A stretch of 64,000 bases of DNA from Orbilia blumenaviensis. Its lineage: Eukaryota; Ascomycota; Orbiliomycetes; Orbiliales; Orbiliaceae. The stretch lies in contig JAVHNS010000003.1 in NCBI GenBank assembly GCA_036872755.1, positions 2,542,001 through 2,606,000 of the forward strand. Reading direction: 5' to 3'. The translations under genes and the position numbers were made by a program. The notes below the pieces were generated by a model that worked only from the letters and a program-made list of their open reading frames with translations, was not told the DNA's origin and did not search any database. Positions 13,569 through 26,571 of this stretch are shown here, piece after piece (the stretch's first letter is position 1; every line of letters starts with the position of its first letter).

Positions 13569-13812
13569 TGTCAGAATACTACGTTCAGGGTAGCTAGGCG
13601 AGCCACCTTGTATATGATCTCTCTAACTTTTTATGTAATTTACTAATTGGAGTAACTCTAATTTTTTATATATTCAAATTACTTTTCATATAAATTAGTT
13701 TATAGACTATTTTATATATAATTTATTTATGTATATAAATTTTAATTGAGGATATTATTAAATTTAGTAGATTTTGTTTAATATACTTTATTTGACCCTA
13801 TTAATTCTGATA
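13569..13812 (+). repeat. B1 5' LTR
   Basis: It begins TGTCAGAATACTACGTTCAGG and ends AATTCTGATA. The two ends are inverted repeats of each other (TGTCAGAAT/ATTCTGACA), as is usual for LTRs. Copies occur at 21923, 24783, 33215, 41250 and 41493; a divergent minus-strand copy ends at 58351. Confidence 0.88.
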
Positions 13813-14220
13813 AATTATAAATTTAATATAATTATATATTTGTATTAATTAATATAATTATAATTAATTGATATTTATATAATAAAAAACCTATTGAATG
13901 ATTTATTAACTAATTTACTTTTATTATTCAATTATCATTTATTTTCAGATAAAATAAGATGTTTGATTTTGATAATTTTAAAAAATACTTTTTTGTTACT
14001 TATTACAGATGTAAGTATGGAGTTTATGTATATTTTAATAATAATAACTATTATAATTAAAAAAACTAATTTTTTAAATTTATAAATTATACTAAAATAT
14101 TTAGTAACTTTTACAATATTGATTTAGAGCTAGTCATAACAGAAAGAGTTTGAAAACCAATTTACATTAAAATCATCAATACTAAACCAGAATTTATAAA
14201 AATAGATTTAGTAATAGACA
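13813..14220 (+). pseudogene. B1 interior: decayed coding frame after the LTR
   Basis: The frame starting near 13954 reads as plausible protein (MFDFDNFKKYFF, then ELVITERV and FIKIDLVID) broken by a few stops. It resumes after insert H with FENGFL and FILYMVDKIFIKVI. The stops fall where TGG, CAG/CAA or CGA codons could have been mutated. By position this would be the gag end of the polyprotein, but no domain is recognised. B2 and B3 carry the same segment in worse condition. Confidence 0.5.
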
Positions 14221-14275
14221 TCAGTAAGAAGGTACAACATCTTAAGCTTGGTAGTTGTCTTAAGTTTGGCATGAA

Positions 14276-15015
<740 letters not shown>

Positions 15016-15110
15016 TTCATTTTAATTTTGGTTGTGGTTTCAAGGTCGCTTAAGGCAGAATAAGATCGCTTATCTTAACAAGGTGCCCAGAACTGCCCAT
15101 TTTTTTCTGA

Positions 15111-17137
15111 TGGAGTTTTTGAAAATGGATTTTTAATTTAAGATTATTTAAACAAAATTAGTTGATTTAGGGGAAAAGATTGCTAATAGATTCTAGTTAA
15201 TAGGTTTGAGTTTATTTTGTATATGGTTGATAAAATATTTATTAAAGTTATTATAATAAAATAAGATTTTAATTAGGGTTATTTTGATATTTAACTAAAT
15301 TTAAAATATATTAGTTAGAAAAAATAAAAAAGAAAAGTTTATATTATTTTAATTTATTATATGAATAATATTTTTTAATAAATTTATATTAAATTAATAA
15401 TTATATTTATTTTATAAAAAGGTTTAATAAAAATTTTTATTTTAATTAAGAATTTAATAATTGTTTTTAATTTTTATATTAATTTTTATAAAATAAAATT
15501 ATTTTTAAAAAAAAAGTATATAAAATAATTAAAAAAATTTAAAACTTTTTAAATTAAATTATTTAATATTATTTATAAAATAAATAATAAAATAATTAAA
15601 AATTAATATTTAGTAAAATTAAAATTAATATTATTAATTATTATTAATTATATTTAGATTTATTAATAAAAAAATTAAAATTTAATTTTTTATTAAATAT
15701 AAAAAATTATATAAAATTTTATATTTAAAAACAAATCCATTCCAAATTAAAAGCAAAATAGGATAATTTAAATAAATTAAATAAATAATAAAAATTAAAA
15801 AATTTTATAAAAATATAAAAAGAATAATAAAAATAGGGGAAGAAATTAAAGCAATAACAAAAATTATAATAATTATAAAAAAAAAAAAATTTACTAAAAT
15901 AATAAAAAAAATAATAATGAAAATAATTATAATTATAATTATAATAATTAAAACAAGGTTAATAATAATATTGATTATTATTATTATAATTAATTTAATT
16001 ACTAAATTAAAAATTATTTTATTAAAAAATTAGTAATAAGAAAAAAAAATAAAATAAAATAATTAGAAAAAAAGAAAAAATAATTAATAAAAAATAAATA
16101 TAATTATAAATAATAAATTAAAAAAATTAAAAAAAATTTTATTATAAATTAAATTAAATTTTTGTTTAACAAAAAAATAATACTTAAAACTAATTTTTAA
16201 ATTTATATAAGATTTAAAGTAAATATAATAATTATAATACTTAAAAAATTTTTTATAATAAATAATTAATAAATTATTAATTTTAATATTTTTAATATTT
16301 ATATACTAGTTAAATTAAATTTAAAAAAATATAAATAATTATTTAAATTTATTAAAATTAAAATAATTAATAAATAATTTATTTATATTTTTAAAATAAA
16401 TATAATTAATATTTAATCAAATCTTAAATTATTAAGTTATTAAATTCTTAAAATTTTTAAAAAATTACTATCTATCTGTATTTTTATTAAATATAGTTAT
16501 AAAGTAAAAATTAGTTTAAAGATTTATATTTTTAACTAAAAAACTAATAATTTAATAGTATTTATTAATATTAATTTAATAATTATATTAATTAACATTT
16601 TTAATAATAAATACTTATTAAATGAAAAATTTAATATAAAATTTAATATTTTTAATTTAAATTTAATATCTAATAAAAAAAATAAATTTAACTATATTTT
16701 ATACTATATTTAATAAAAATTAATAAAAAAACTAAAAGTGAATTAATTTCTAAAAAAAAATTTATTAATTTATTAAATTTATATATAAATTAAAAAAAAA
16801 AAATTTTAATTATAATAATATCTAATTTAAGTGCAAAATATTTCAGAAAAAATTTTATAACAATTTATTAGATAAATTATTTTTAATTAAAAAAAATAAA
16901 AATTATTTTCAATTAAAAAAAATAAAAATTATTTTATTATTTTTATATATAATTATATTAAATAAATAAAAATATAAATAATAATTTATAAGACTAATAT
17001 TTATAATAATTTTAAATTATTTATTATTAAAATAAAGAAAAAAAATTAATATAAAAAATTATACAAAATTTTTAATTTTTATTTAGATAATAAAATAAGA
17101 AAATATAATAATTAAAATTTTTTATTATAATATAGAA
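15111..17137 (+). other. B1 interior between H and C3 (AT-rich, no gene)
   Basis: Degraded retrotransposon interior, collinear with B2 27000-29040 and B3 33800-35610. The first 150 bases keep some G and C and a frame with recognisable protein character. Beyond about 15250 everything is A and T. Confidence 0.7.
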
Positions 17138-17783
17138 TGCCCGACTGCATTTATGCAGGAGGGTTAAAGTTGAAACAGCGCGAGGGCGCGATCCTACTCA
17201 GACCAGCCAAAAAATGTGTTGTTTTTGGCGAACTTAGAGATTTTTTTTTTTGATTTTTGCCATACAAATTTGTATGGTATTTTTTAAGTTTTGGCACTAT
17301 TTTCAGGTTTTGGCAAAAAATTATTAAGAAATTTTAAAAAATTTTGAAAATTATCTTTGATAAAAGTTTTTATTGTTTTTTTATTTTTAAGTTTATAATT
17401 TTAGAATTTTAATATACTTTTTTTTAATTATTTATTTAGATTTGATTAAGTGGATAGGTGTGCAGTTATTATTTTTATATTTTTTTTAATTTTTTTAATT
17501 AAGTTACTTTTAGTGAAATTATGGTTATGTGATAATTTTCGATGTTAAACTGATTTTTATTTTATTTTAATTTAATTTAGTTTTTGTATATAAAATGGTT
17601 ATGTGATATATAGAAAATGATGTCATATGGTTTTTAAATTTAAATTAAATTAAATTAAATAAAAAATTAAAAAATTAGTTTTGATGTTGAAAATTGTTAT
17701 GTGATATATATAAAAGTTATATATTATTTATTTAAAATCAAGATGCTGCAGTCGGGTTTGAGTGCTGCGCAGTAGCCTCCTAG
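17138..17783 (+). mobile_element. C3: Helitron-like element with exact empty site in B2
   Basis: The start TGCCCGACTGCATTTATGCA and the end GTGCTGCGCAGTAGCCTCCTAG are close to consensus. Joining the flanks gives ATATAGAA|TAAAATTTAAATA. B2 near 29036-29056 reads ATATAAAATAAAATTTAAATA without interruption, so no duplication was made. The 5' hairpin CTGCATTTATGCAG and the 3' palindrome CTGCGCAG are intact. It is 646 bp with no gene. Confidence 0.9.
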
Positions 17784-20448
17784 TAAAATTTAAATATTTT
17801 TTATTATAATATTAAAAATTTTAATAATATAATTAAAAAATAAATAAATATATTAATTTTTATAATTATAATATTATTATATAAAATAAATTTATTAGTA
17901 TTTTTTTTAAAAAAAATTACAATTATAACTACTTATTTAAAAAATAAACTTTTATTATAAAATTTAAATAATAAAAAATTATTATATAAAATTTTATATA
18001 AATAATTATTTGATTTAAGTTATTTTAAATTTTTTAATTATTTTATTTAATATTAAATATTTAAAGAGAAGAAGTATAATAAATTTGTTATATATATTAA
18101 TCCATATTTATTTATGAATTACATAAAAAATAATATTATTTTTTATAAAATTTAAAATAGAACAAATTTTTATAATAAAAAAAAGTTTAATTAAAAAAAA
18201 ATAATATTTTTTAAAAAAACTAATTTAATTAAATTAATAAGTTAATATAATTATTATTTAATTAATAATTTTTATAAATTTAAAAATAATAAAATTTTTT
18301 AGTTTATAAAAGAAAATATAAATTTAAATCTAAAATTATATTATAAAAATAATACTATATTAGTATTTTTGTTATTAAAGTTTAATTAAAATATATTGTT
18401 TAATTAAATATATTGAAATTAAATATTATTAATATTATATTAAAATTTATTATTAAAAAAATTATATTAAAATTAAAATTTTATAATATTATATTAAAAT
18501 TAAAATTAAAATTTTATAATTAAAAAGTTATTTATGATTTATAGAATGATTTAATTTTTTAATCAAAATTAAAATAAATACCTAACTAAAAAATAATTTT
18601 TAAATTATATTAAAATATTAATTTTTATATAAAAAATATAATTTATATAATATTTACATTCTTTTTTTTTTATATTATTTAACAATGATATTAAATCAAT
18701 TAAACCAAAAATTTAATTAATTAATAAAAAAAATAGAAAAAAAAGTAAAGTTATTAAATTAAATAATTCAATTAAAAACTTAATAATAACTAATTATCTA
18801 ATTATTAAAGTAATAGTTAGAATTAATAAAAAATACTTAAAATCAACTATTACTAATAAAAATAATCAACAATATAATAAAAAAAATGTTAATAAAAATA
18901 CTTAAATAAATTTTAAATTATATAAACAAAAATATATTATTAAATTTATTAATTTAAACTAAAATTCCTTTTCCTTTAAAAAAAAATTAAATAATAACTA
19001 TATTTTATTTATTATTAAATATATTAAAAGATATAAAACTATTTATAAATAATTTAAAAAAAATTTAATTTTTAAAATAGTTTAAAATAATTAAATTATT
19101 AATATTATAAAAATATAAATATTTATTATATTTTAAAATAAAATTATTTTTAATTAAAAACCATAAAACTATAAAAAAATTATAAATTATATTAAAAAAA
19201 ATTGTTAATACAAAATCATTTAAAAAAAATTAAATTTACATAAAACTAATAATTTTGTTAAATTAATAAAATTACCACTTAAACATAAAATTCTTATATT
19301 AAAATAAATATTTAAAATAAAAATCCAAAATAATTTAATTTAATATAAAATTAAATTAATAATCTAAAAAATCTTCAATTTAATATTAATTTAAATATAT
19401 ATATTTTTATAATTAAATTAATAATTTTTAAATTATTTTTAATATTAATTATTTTTAAAAATTAGAAATTACATTAATTAAATATTAAAATTATATTTTT
19501 AATTTTGATTTTTTTAAAAAATATATATATAATATTATTAAAAAATTATTATAAAAAAGTATTTAAAAAATTTAAAAATTTAATTTTATATTTCAAACAT
19601 ATATTATACAATTTATATTAAACATTTAAAATTTAAAACATAAATATTAATATTTTTTTTAAAAAACTTAATTTTATATTGTATAAAAATAATAAAAGTT
19701 TATACATGAATTAAAACAATAATATTATAATTTTTTTATATGTAAATAATTTATTTATAATAATTATTATATTAATTTTAATAATTAAGATTAAAAAATA
19801 TTTAAAATTAAATATAAAATAATTAATATTAAAAAAATTAAAACTTTTTTAAAAATCTCTATTAAAAAAATAAAAAAAAAAATAATTATTATTTGTTAGT
19901 AAATATTTATTAAATTTATTTTTATTATAATATAAATTAATATAATGTTATAAAAATTTTAATAAAATAAAACTTTATTATTAAAAATAGTATATTATTA
20001 ATAAATAATAAAATTTATTAATATTAATAATTAAATAAATAATTTATATATTTAATAATTTATATAAAACCAAATTTAATTTATATAATAAAATAATTAA
20101 TTAAATATAATTTAAAATTAATAATAATATATATACAATATATAAAATATTAAAATATTTTAATAATATAAAAATTTTAAAATTTATATTACAAAATATA
20201 AGAGATAAATAATAAAAATTGTTAAAAAAATATTTAAATTCTAATCTAATTAATAATATAAATAATAAAAAGTTAATTAAAAATTATTTATAATTTTATA
20301 ATTAAAGTTTAATAATTTAAAAATCTAAAAAATAAATTATAATAATTAATAATATATAATATATTAAATATATAATTATAATAAAAATAATTAAAAATAT
20401 AATTTAATTAAAATGTTTAATAAAAATTATAAAAATTAAATTATTCAT
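17784..20448 (+). other. B1 interior between C3 and I (AT-rich, no gene)
   Basis: Degraded pol territory, collinear with B2 29040-30506 and B3 35610-38960. No frame survives. Confidence 0.7.
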
Positions 20449-21222
20449 CAGCAAAAAAAAGTGTTGGTTTCCCAGGCTTCTGAAGCTGATAAGTCCGGAA
20501 GCCTCTTGACTTAGAAGTGTTTCTGGAAGTTTGGGAAGCTAATAGTAGAATTTAACACAAAAAAGGGACAGTTTAATAACAGCTTTAGTACAGTTTAGTG
20601 CCCTTAATAAAAATTAAAGGCGCCTGACTGCTGATTGGCTGTTATTAGACTGCCCTTTTGAAAATCAAAGTTGTTTCTAGATTTCTGTCTGTAGATATAT
20701 AGAATGTTAATATTTATATAATTGATGTGGTTATAACAGTGAATTTACATAAAATTGATGTGGTTAGTAGTTATTATAGATGCGTTTTGTAGTTGTTATA
20801 GGTTTTTGAATGTTTGTTTTGATATAACTTCTATAAAAAAATTATAAGTTAGCAAATTTCTAGATTTGCAGACAGAGAACTTACAAATCTGTGGACAAAA
20901 CTGAAAAAACGGCAAAAAGAAAAGTAGGACTAGTTATAGAAATTCTGATCAGAATTCAGACTCCTTCACTGCGTGAAAAAGGGCATGAATTCTGCCAAAG
21001 TGACATTCAGGGGCACTCGCTCAACATTATAACTGCTTAACACCACACACACAGTTATTTTGTAATTTTATTAACTCCCACACCAACTCAGTGGCATTTA
21101 ATCCCTGCTAGCGTCAAGCACAAAGCACCGCGCTTCCAGAACTCCATAAAATAGCTTCTGAGAACCCTGCTGGCTTCCACCGTTCCATATAATGGCTTCC
21201 AGAGGTCTCTATGTTTTTCCTG
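20449..21222. mobile_element. I: hAT-like non-autonomous DNA transposon
   Basis: The ends are CAGCAAAAA...TTTTTCCTG, short imperfect inverted repeats. They are flanked by 8-bp duplications TTATTCAT (20441-20448) and ATGTTTAT (21223-21230), which differ by two transitions and one other base. Against the empty site in B3 (38940-38980) B1 carries exactly 8 extra bases, and the remaining flank bases match B3 apart from transitions. An 8-bp duplication with CAG-type ends fits the hAT superfamily. The 774-bp body has normal composition and no long frame. Subterminal copies of a GGCTTCC/GGAAGCC motif are visible near both ends. Confidence 0.85.
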
Positions 21223-21230
21223 ATGTTTAT

Positions 21231-21922
21231 ACTACTATTATTTTATTTTAATTATATAATTATTTAATAATTTATAATTAATTTTAAATAATATAATTAA
21301 ATAAAGTATATAAATATTAAATACTATATAATTAGGGATTTTTATATAAAAAAAACTTTAAATATTAAAAAAATTATATTTGTTAATAATTTAACCAATT
21401 TTTTAATTAAATTTTTAATAAAAATTAAATATTAGAAATATTTAATTATAATAAATTTATATTTATTATAATTTATATATATATATTTTTTAAATTAAAC
21501 AATTTCCATCTATAAAAATAATTTTATAACTTAATTAAGATTTTTAATAAAATATAATATTCTTATTTAATAATATAACTATTTATAATAATTCAATTAT
21601 ATTATATAAATAATTTTATTATCTTATATATTTAAATTTTTTTTTTATTTATATTTTAATTTTAATTTATCTATTTAAAATAATTTAATACAAATTTTAG
21701 TTATTTATAATTATCCTATATTAAATTACATATTTTTATATATATTTTTTTATATATTCTACAATTTAAAATATTATTTAAAATTTAAAATATAATATAT
21801 TTATTAAATCTATTATTTATATTATATTAATTTTATTAATAAATAAATATAATTATAATTATATAAATAAGAAAAAAATCTTAAAAAAAAATTATAATAG
21901 TAATTATAAAACTTAATAAAAA
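21231..21922 (+). other. B1 interior, 3' end (AT-rich, no gene)
   Basis: Collinear with B3 38970-39525 and 41115-41249. It contains the undisturbed target sequence of C7 (near 21790-21820). A polypurine tract should precede the 3' LTR, but only an A-rich tract remains. Confidence 0.65.
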
Positions 21923-22166
21923 TGTTAGAATATTATGTTTAAAATAATTAAATAAATTATCTTATATATAACTTTTTTAATATTTTATATAATTTACTAA
22001 CTGAAATAGTTTTGATTTTTTATACATTTAAATTATTTTTTATATAAATTAGTTTATAAACCACCCTGCATATAGTTTATTCATATATATAAACCCTGAT
22101 TGAGGATACTACTGAACTTAGTAGACTTTGTTTAATACACTTCACTTAACCCCATTAATTCTGACA
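21923..22166 (+). repeat. B1 3' LTR
   Basis: It begins TGTTAGAATATTATG (mutated TGTCAGAATACTACG) and ends CCATTAATTCTGACA. It is 244 bp, the same as the 5' LTR. The first half is heavily mutated, while the second half keeps ACCACCCTGCATATAG and GACTTTGTTTAATACACTTC. Confidence 0.88.
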
Positions 22167-22847
22167 AAAAGTTTTATAAAATTTATATTAATTAAATTTA
22201 TTTTTATAATAAAAATTATTTCTATAATAAAAATTATAAATTTTAATATATTTTTTAATTTATTTTTTTATTTAAAATTAAAAATAAATCTTCATAATAA
22301 ACTTTTAAATATAATCAATTTTAAAATAACTATAAATTAAATAATTATAATATAAAAAAATAAATTCTTTTTAAAATTTTTTAATTAAAATATAAAATAA
22401 ATTTTAAAATATAATAATTTTATTAATTAATTTAAAATAAGAAAATATATTTTTTTTCTTTAAAATTTATTATATAACAAAATCTTATTCATAAATTTTA
22501 AAGATTTTTTATTCAAAATTATTTTTAATATTATATTTTATTAAATTTAGGAATTTATTAATAAAAATTTAATTTTTAATATTATTATATTTAAAAATTA
22601 TTTTTTTATTAAATTTAATATTTTTAATAAAATCTAACTTTTTATTTATTATATTTATAAAAATATATATATTTTTTTTTAAAATATATTATTTTTATAT
22701 TATATTTATTAAGGAATTTTTTCTATTAAACTTATTATTTACTAAATTTTTTATAATAAATAAAATTTTTATAATTAAATAAAATTATAAAAAATTTTTT
22801 ACTTTAAAAATAAATATATTATTTTTAATATATTTTTATAATAATTA
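22167..22847 (-). mobile_element. A3: second internal segment
   Basis: Reverse complement of A1 about 7655-8300, resuming where B1 interrupted A3. It is AT-rich with no gene and is interrupted at 22848 by C4. Confidence 0.8.
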
Positions 22848-24123
22848 TGCCCGACTGCATTTATGCAGGAGGGTTAAAGTTGAACCAACGCGAGGCGCAA
22901 TCCTACCCAAACCCACAAAAAAATGTGTTGTTTTTAGCCGATTTAGAGATTTTCAAAACTTATTTTTGCCATACAAATTTGTATAAGATTTTTGAAGTTT
23001 TGGTGATCTTAACACTAATTTTGAAGTTTTGACAAAAAGTTGCTAAAAAATTTTGAAAATTGATTCTGACAAAAATCTTCACCGTTTTTGTTTTTTTAAT
23101 TTTCTGTTTTTAGTATTTTAATATGATTTTTTTTAAATAATTATTTAGCTTTTTATGAGTTGCTGTATGTTTATTTTCATTTTTTCTATTCTTTTTATTT
23201 TTTTTAATTTTGTCACTTTTGGTAAAAATCAAATCACGTGATTTTTTTTGACCTTAAAATTAATTTTTATTTAATTTTTATTTAATTTTGCTTTAATTTA
23301 ATTTAGTTTTTGCATGCAAAATGGTCATGTGATATATACAAAAATGATGTCACTAAATTTTTAAAATGCCCGACTGCATTTATGCAGGAGGGTTAAAGAT
23401 GAACCAGCGCGCGAGGCGTTGTCCATGCTAGGGGGTCCCAAAAAAATGTGTTGTTTTTGGCTGACTTAGAGAAAAATTTTTCAAAATTTTCCTATACAAA
23501 TTTGTATGGGATTTCTAAAGTCTTGGCACTATTTTCAGGTCTTGGCAAAAAGTTGCTAAAAAATTATAAAAAATTTTGAAAATTACTTCTGACAAAAGTT
23601 TTCACTGTTTTTGTATTTTTAAGTCTATAACTCTAGTATTTTAATATGATTTTCTTTAACCTTTTATCTAACTTTTTATAAGTGAATAGGTCTCCAGTTA
23701 TTATTTTTATATTTTTTATATTTTTTTTAATTAAGTCACTTTTAGTGAAAATGTAATTATGTGATTAATTTTGACATCAAAATTAATTTTGATTTAATTT
23801 TATTTTAATTTAATTTAGTTTTGGCATGTAAAATGGTTATGTGATATATATAAAAATAACTTTAAAATTTTAAAAAATTTAAATTAAATTAAAATAAAAT
23901 TAATAGAAAATATAGTTTTAATGTCGAAAATAATCACATAACACATACAAAATTTTGTTATAGACAATATTATTGATTTCTAATCAAAATGCGGCAGTCA
24001 GGTTTAAATACTGCGCAGCAGCCTCCTAATTAAATTAAATTAAAATTAAATTAAATAAAATTTGAATAAAAATAGGTTTGATGTTGAAAATTGTTACGTG
24101 ATCACATATAAAAGTTATATTAA
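22848..24123 (+). mobile_element. C4: Helitron-like element, 3' end lost, split by C5
   Basis: The start TGCCCGACTGCATTTATGCA lies after A22847. The body runs to 23366, is interrupted by C5, and continues from 24030 to about 24123. It then joins A3 sequence directly without the GCAGTCGGG block or the CTAG end. Relative to A1, about 175 bp of A3 (A1 7480-7655) is also missing here, so one deletion removed C4's 3' end and adjacent host DNA. The 5' flank matches the A1 target at an A|T dinucleotide. Confidence 0.8.
23367..24029 (+). mobile_element. C5: Helitron-like element inserted in C4
   Basis: The start TGCCCGACTGCATTTATGCA and the end CTGCGCAGCAGCCTCCTAA (CTAG mutated to CTAA) lie between A23366 and T24030. 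The intact C-family body reads AAATTTTTAAAATTA... through this point (as in C1), so insertion was precise. It is 663 bp with no gene. The start retains GCGCGCGAGGCGTTGTCC. Confidence 0.87.
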
Positions 24124-24782
24124 AATTTAAAAATAAAAATAAAAAATTTTTTAAAAATTTTAAAAACTTAAATTTTTTTAAATATTAATTTAAATTTTAA
24201 TTACTTTTTAATAAATTTAAAAAGTGTTATTAATATGAAGTTATATTTCCAAATAAATTATTAATAATAATTATAAAATTTAAGATATAATTATATTTTT
24301 TTGATATTTTTAAAGAAAAATTAATTTTAAATAATTTAAATTTTTTTGAAATTTATTTCAATTTTATTTAAAATAATTATAATTTTTAAGAATTTATATT
24401 TAATAACAATAAATTTTAATTTATTTAATATTATATATAAATTGTAATTTTAAAAGAATTTTAATATTATATTAATATTTTTTTTATGTTTTTTTAATAT
24501 TGTATTAAAAATTAAAATATTATTTAAATAAGTAATATAAATAATATTTGAATATTTTTAAAACATATAATTTATAAAAGTTTAACAAAAAACTAATATA
24601 TTAATTAATTTAAATAATATAATTAAATATTTAAATAAATTATAGTAATATCAAAAAACTATTTTTTATTTTTTTCCTAAATTTATTTTAATGTTATAAT
24701 AAATATTAATAATATTTAATTTAATAAAATAATTAAAAAATTTATTTATTAATAATAAAAATTTAATATCTTTAATTATAAT
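24124..24782 (-). mobile_element. A3: third internal segment
   Basis: Reverse complement of A1 about 6811-7480. It is AT-rich with no gene and ends where the LTR of B2 begins. No further A3 sequence was recognised downstream of B2 and B3. Confidence 0.75.
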
Positions 24783-24940
24783 TGTCAGAATACTACGTTC
24801 AGGGTAGCTAGGTAAGCCACCTTGTATATGACCTCTCTAACTCTTTACGTGGTTTACTAGCTAAAATGGCTTTAACTTCTTATAAATTACTTTTTATATA
24901 ATTAATTTATAAATTATCTTGTATATAATTTATTTATATA

Positions 24941-26490
24941 CTCTTGAGACAAAGGGTGGAGTTGCAAGACCGGTGGCAAACGGGGTGAAAACGGTTTGCG
25001 GGTTGCTACACCGTTTTTAAAACTGTTTTTCAATTTTTTCATTATTTTATGAATAGTTTAACAACAGTTTACTAATTTTTTTATAGTTTTTTTATTATTT
25101 TCAAAATTGTTTTTTAAATAATAAAAGGACTGTTTTTATAACGGTTTTTTGACAGTTTTCTGACAATTTTCTAACAGTTTTTTAACAATTTTATTGTAAT
25201 TATATTGCGATTTCAACAATCATTTTAATAATAATCTACAAATCATTCACAAATCATTTTTACAACAGTCATATTATTATAATCTTAGCTAACTAAATTA
25301 AATAAATTAAATAAATTAAATAAATTAAATAAATTAAATAAATTAAATAAATTAAATAAATTAAATAAATTAAATAAATTAAATAAATTAAATAAATTAA
25401 ATAAATTAAATAAATTAAATAAATTAAATAAATTAAATAAATTAAATAAATTAATAATCACATAACCATTTTTGTTGTTATAACTCTCTTTTTTAATTTA
25501 ATTTTAATTTAATTTAGTTTTCACATACAAATTAATCACATAACACATACAAAAAATAATTTTAAAATTTATTTTCAAAATTTTAACTATTATTTTACTT
25601 TCAATTTCTCTTTTAATCTATCATCATTCTACCACCTCACTAACTAGCTACCTCACTAGCTGCCATACTAGCTACTAACTTACTAAATCCTCCACTAACT
25701 ATCATATTAGCTGCTAAATCCTCCACTAACTACCTTACTAGCTGCTTTACTATCTACTGTATTAGCTACCGTACTAACTGCCATAATAGCTGCCATACTA
25801 GCTCCCATACTAACTGCCATACTAACTACCATACTAGCTGCCAACAAACTAAGTACTTCACTAGCTACCTATCTTACTAACTACTTTGCTAACTGCTATA
25901 TTAGCTACCATACTAGCTGCCGTACTAGCTGCTGTACTAGCTGCCATACTAGCTACCATACTAGCTGCTATACTAACTGCCGTACTAGCTGCCGTACTAG
26001 TTGCCATACTAGCTGCAGTGCTAGCTGCAGTGCTAGCTGTTCTCTTAGCTGTTCTTGTTATCTTAACTATTCTTGTTTTTTTAGCTGTTCTTGTTCTATT
26101 AGCTGTTCTTGTTCTATTAGTTGTTCTATTAACCTAATCTGCTGTGAATTTTGTGTTGTGATCGGCGTAAATCAATAAAACCACAACAAAACCGGCATAA
26201 AACCGTCAGAAAACCATTGAGAAAACCGTTCGCCCATCGTTTTTGAGTAATATGATGGTTGGGCCACCGTTATGCCACCGTAATACAGCCGTCATACAGC
26301 CGTCATACAGCCGTCATACGGCCGTCATACAGCCGTCATACAGCCAGCATACAGCTGTCATACAACCGCCATACAACCGTCATATAACTGTTATATAACC
26401 ACCATATCACCGTCTTACAACCACAAAACCATTTGCCGGTTTTCTGACCGTCTTGCAACCGTCTTGCTAGAACATGCTTTTCCTCAAGAG
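24941..26490. mobile_element. D1: TA-duplicating DNA element with satellite interior
   Basis: The ends are CTCTTGAGACAAAGG and CTTTTCCTCAAGAG, inverted repeats, flanked by TA on both sides inside the B2 LTR. Removing the element and one TA restores the B LTR sequence seen in B1 (TTATTTATGTATATAAA) base for base in length. Subterminal GCAAGACSG and AACGG/CCGTT motifs are repeated in opposite orientation in the two halves. The centre holds a 9-bp AT satellite (about 25295-25455), a CTAGCTGCCATA-type 12-bp array (about 25640-26110) and a GTCATACAGCC array (about 26285-26400). There is no transposase. It is 1550 bp and only lightly mutated. Confidence 0.82.
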
Positions 26491-26571
26491 TATATAAATT
26501 TTAATTAAAAATATTATTAAATTTAGTAGATTTTGTTTAATATATTTTATTTGATTTTATTAATTTTAATA

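Noticed and set aside
22128..22340. AT-rich frames of 60-80 codons at 22128, 28392, 38590 and 13894
   Set aside because: Low-complexity Ile/Leu/Phe/Asn/Lys readings of degraded retrotransposon DNA; not conserved in the sister copies.
25886..26137. Open frame of repeated Ala/Leu/Ile
   Set aside because: Product of the CTAGCTGCCATA-type minisatellite of D1; no start context or conservation.
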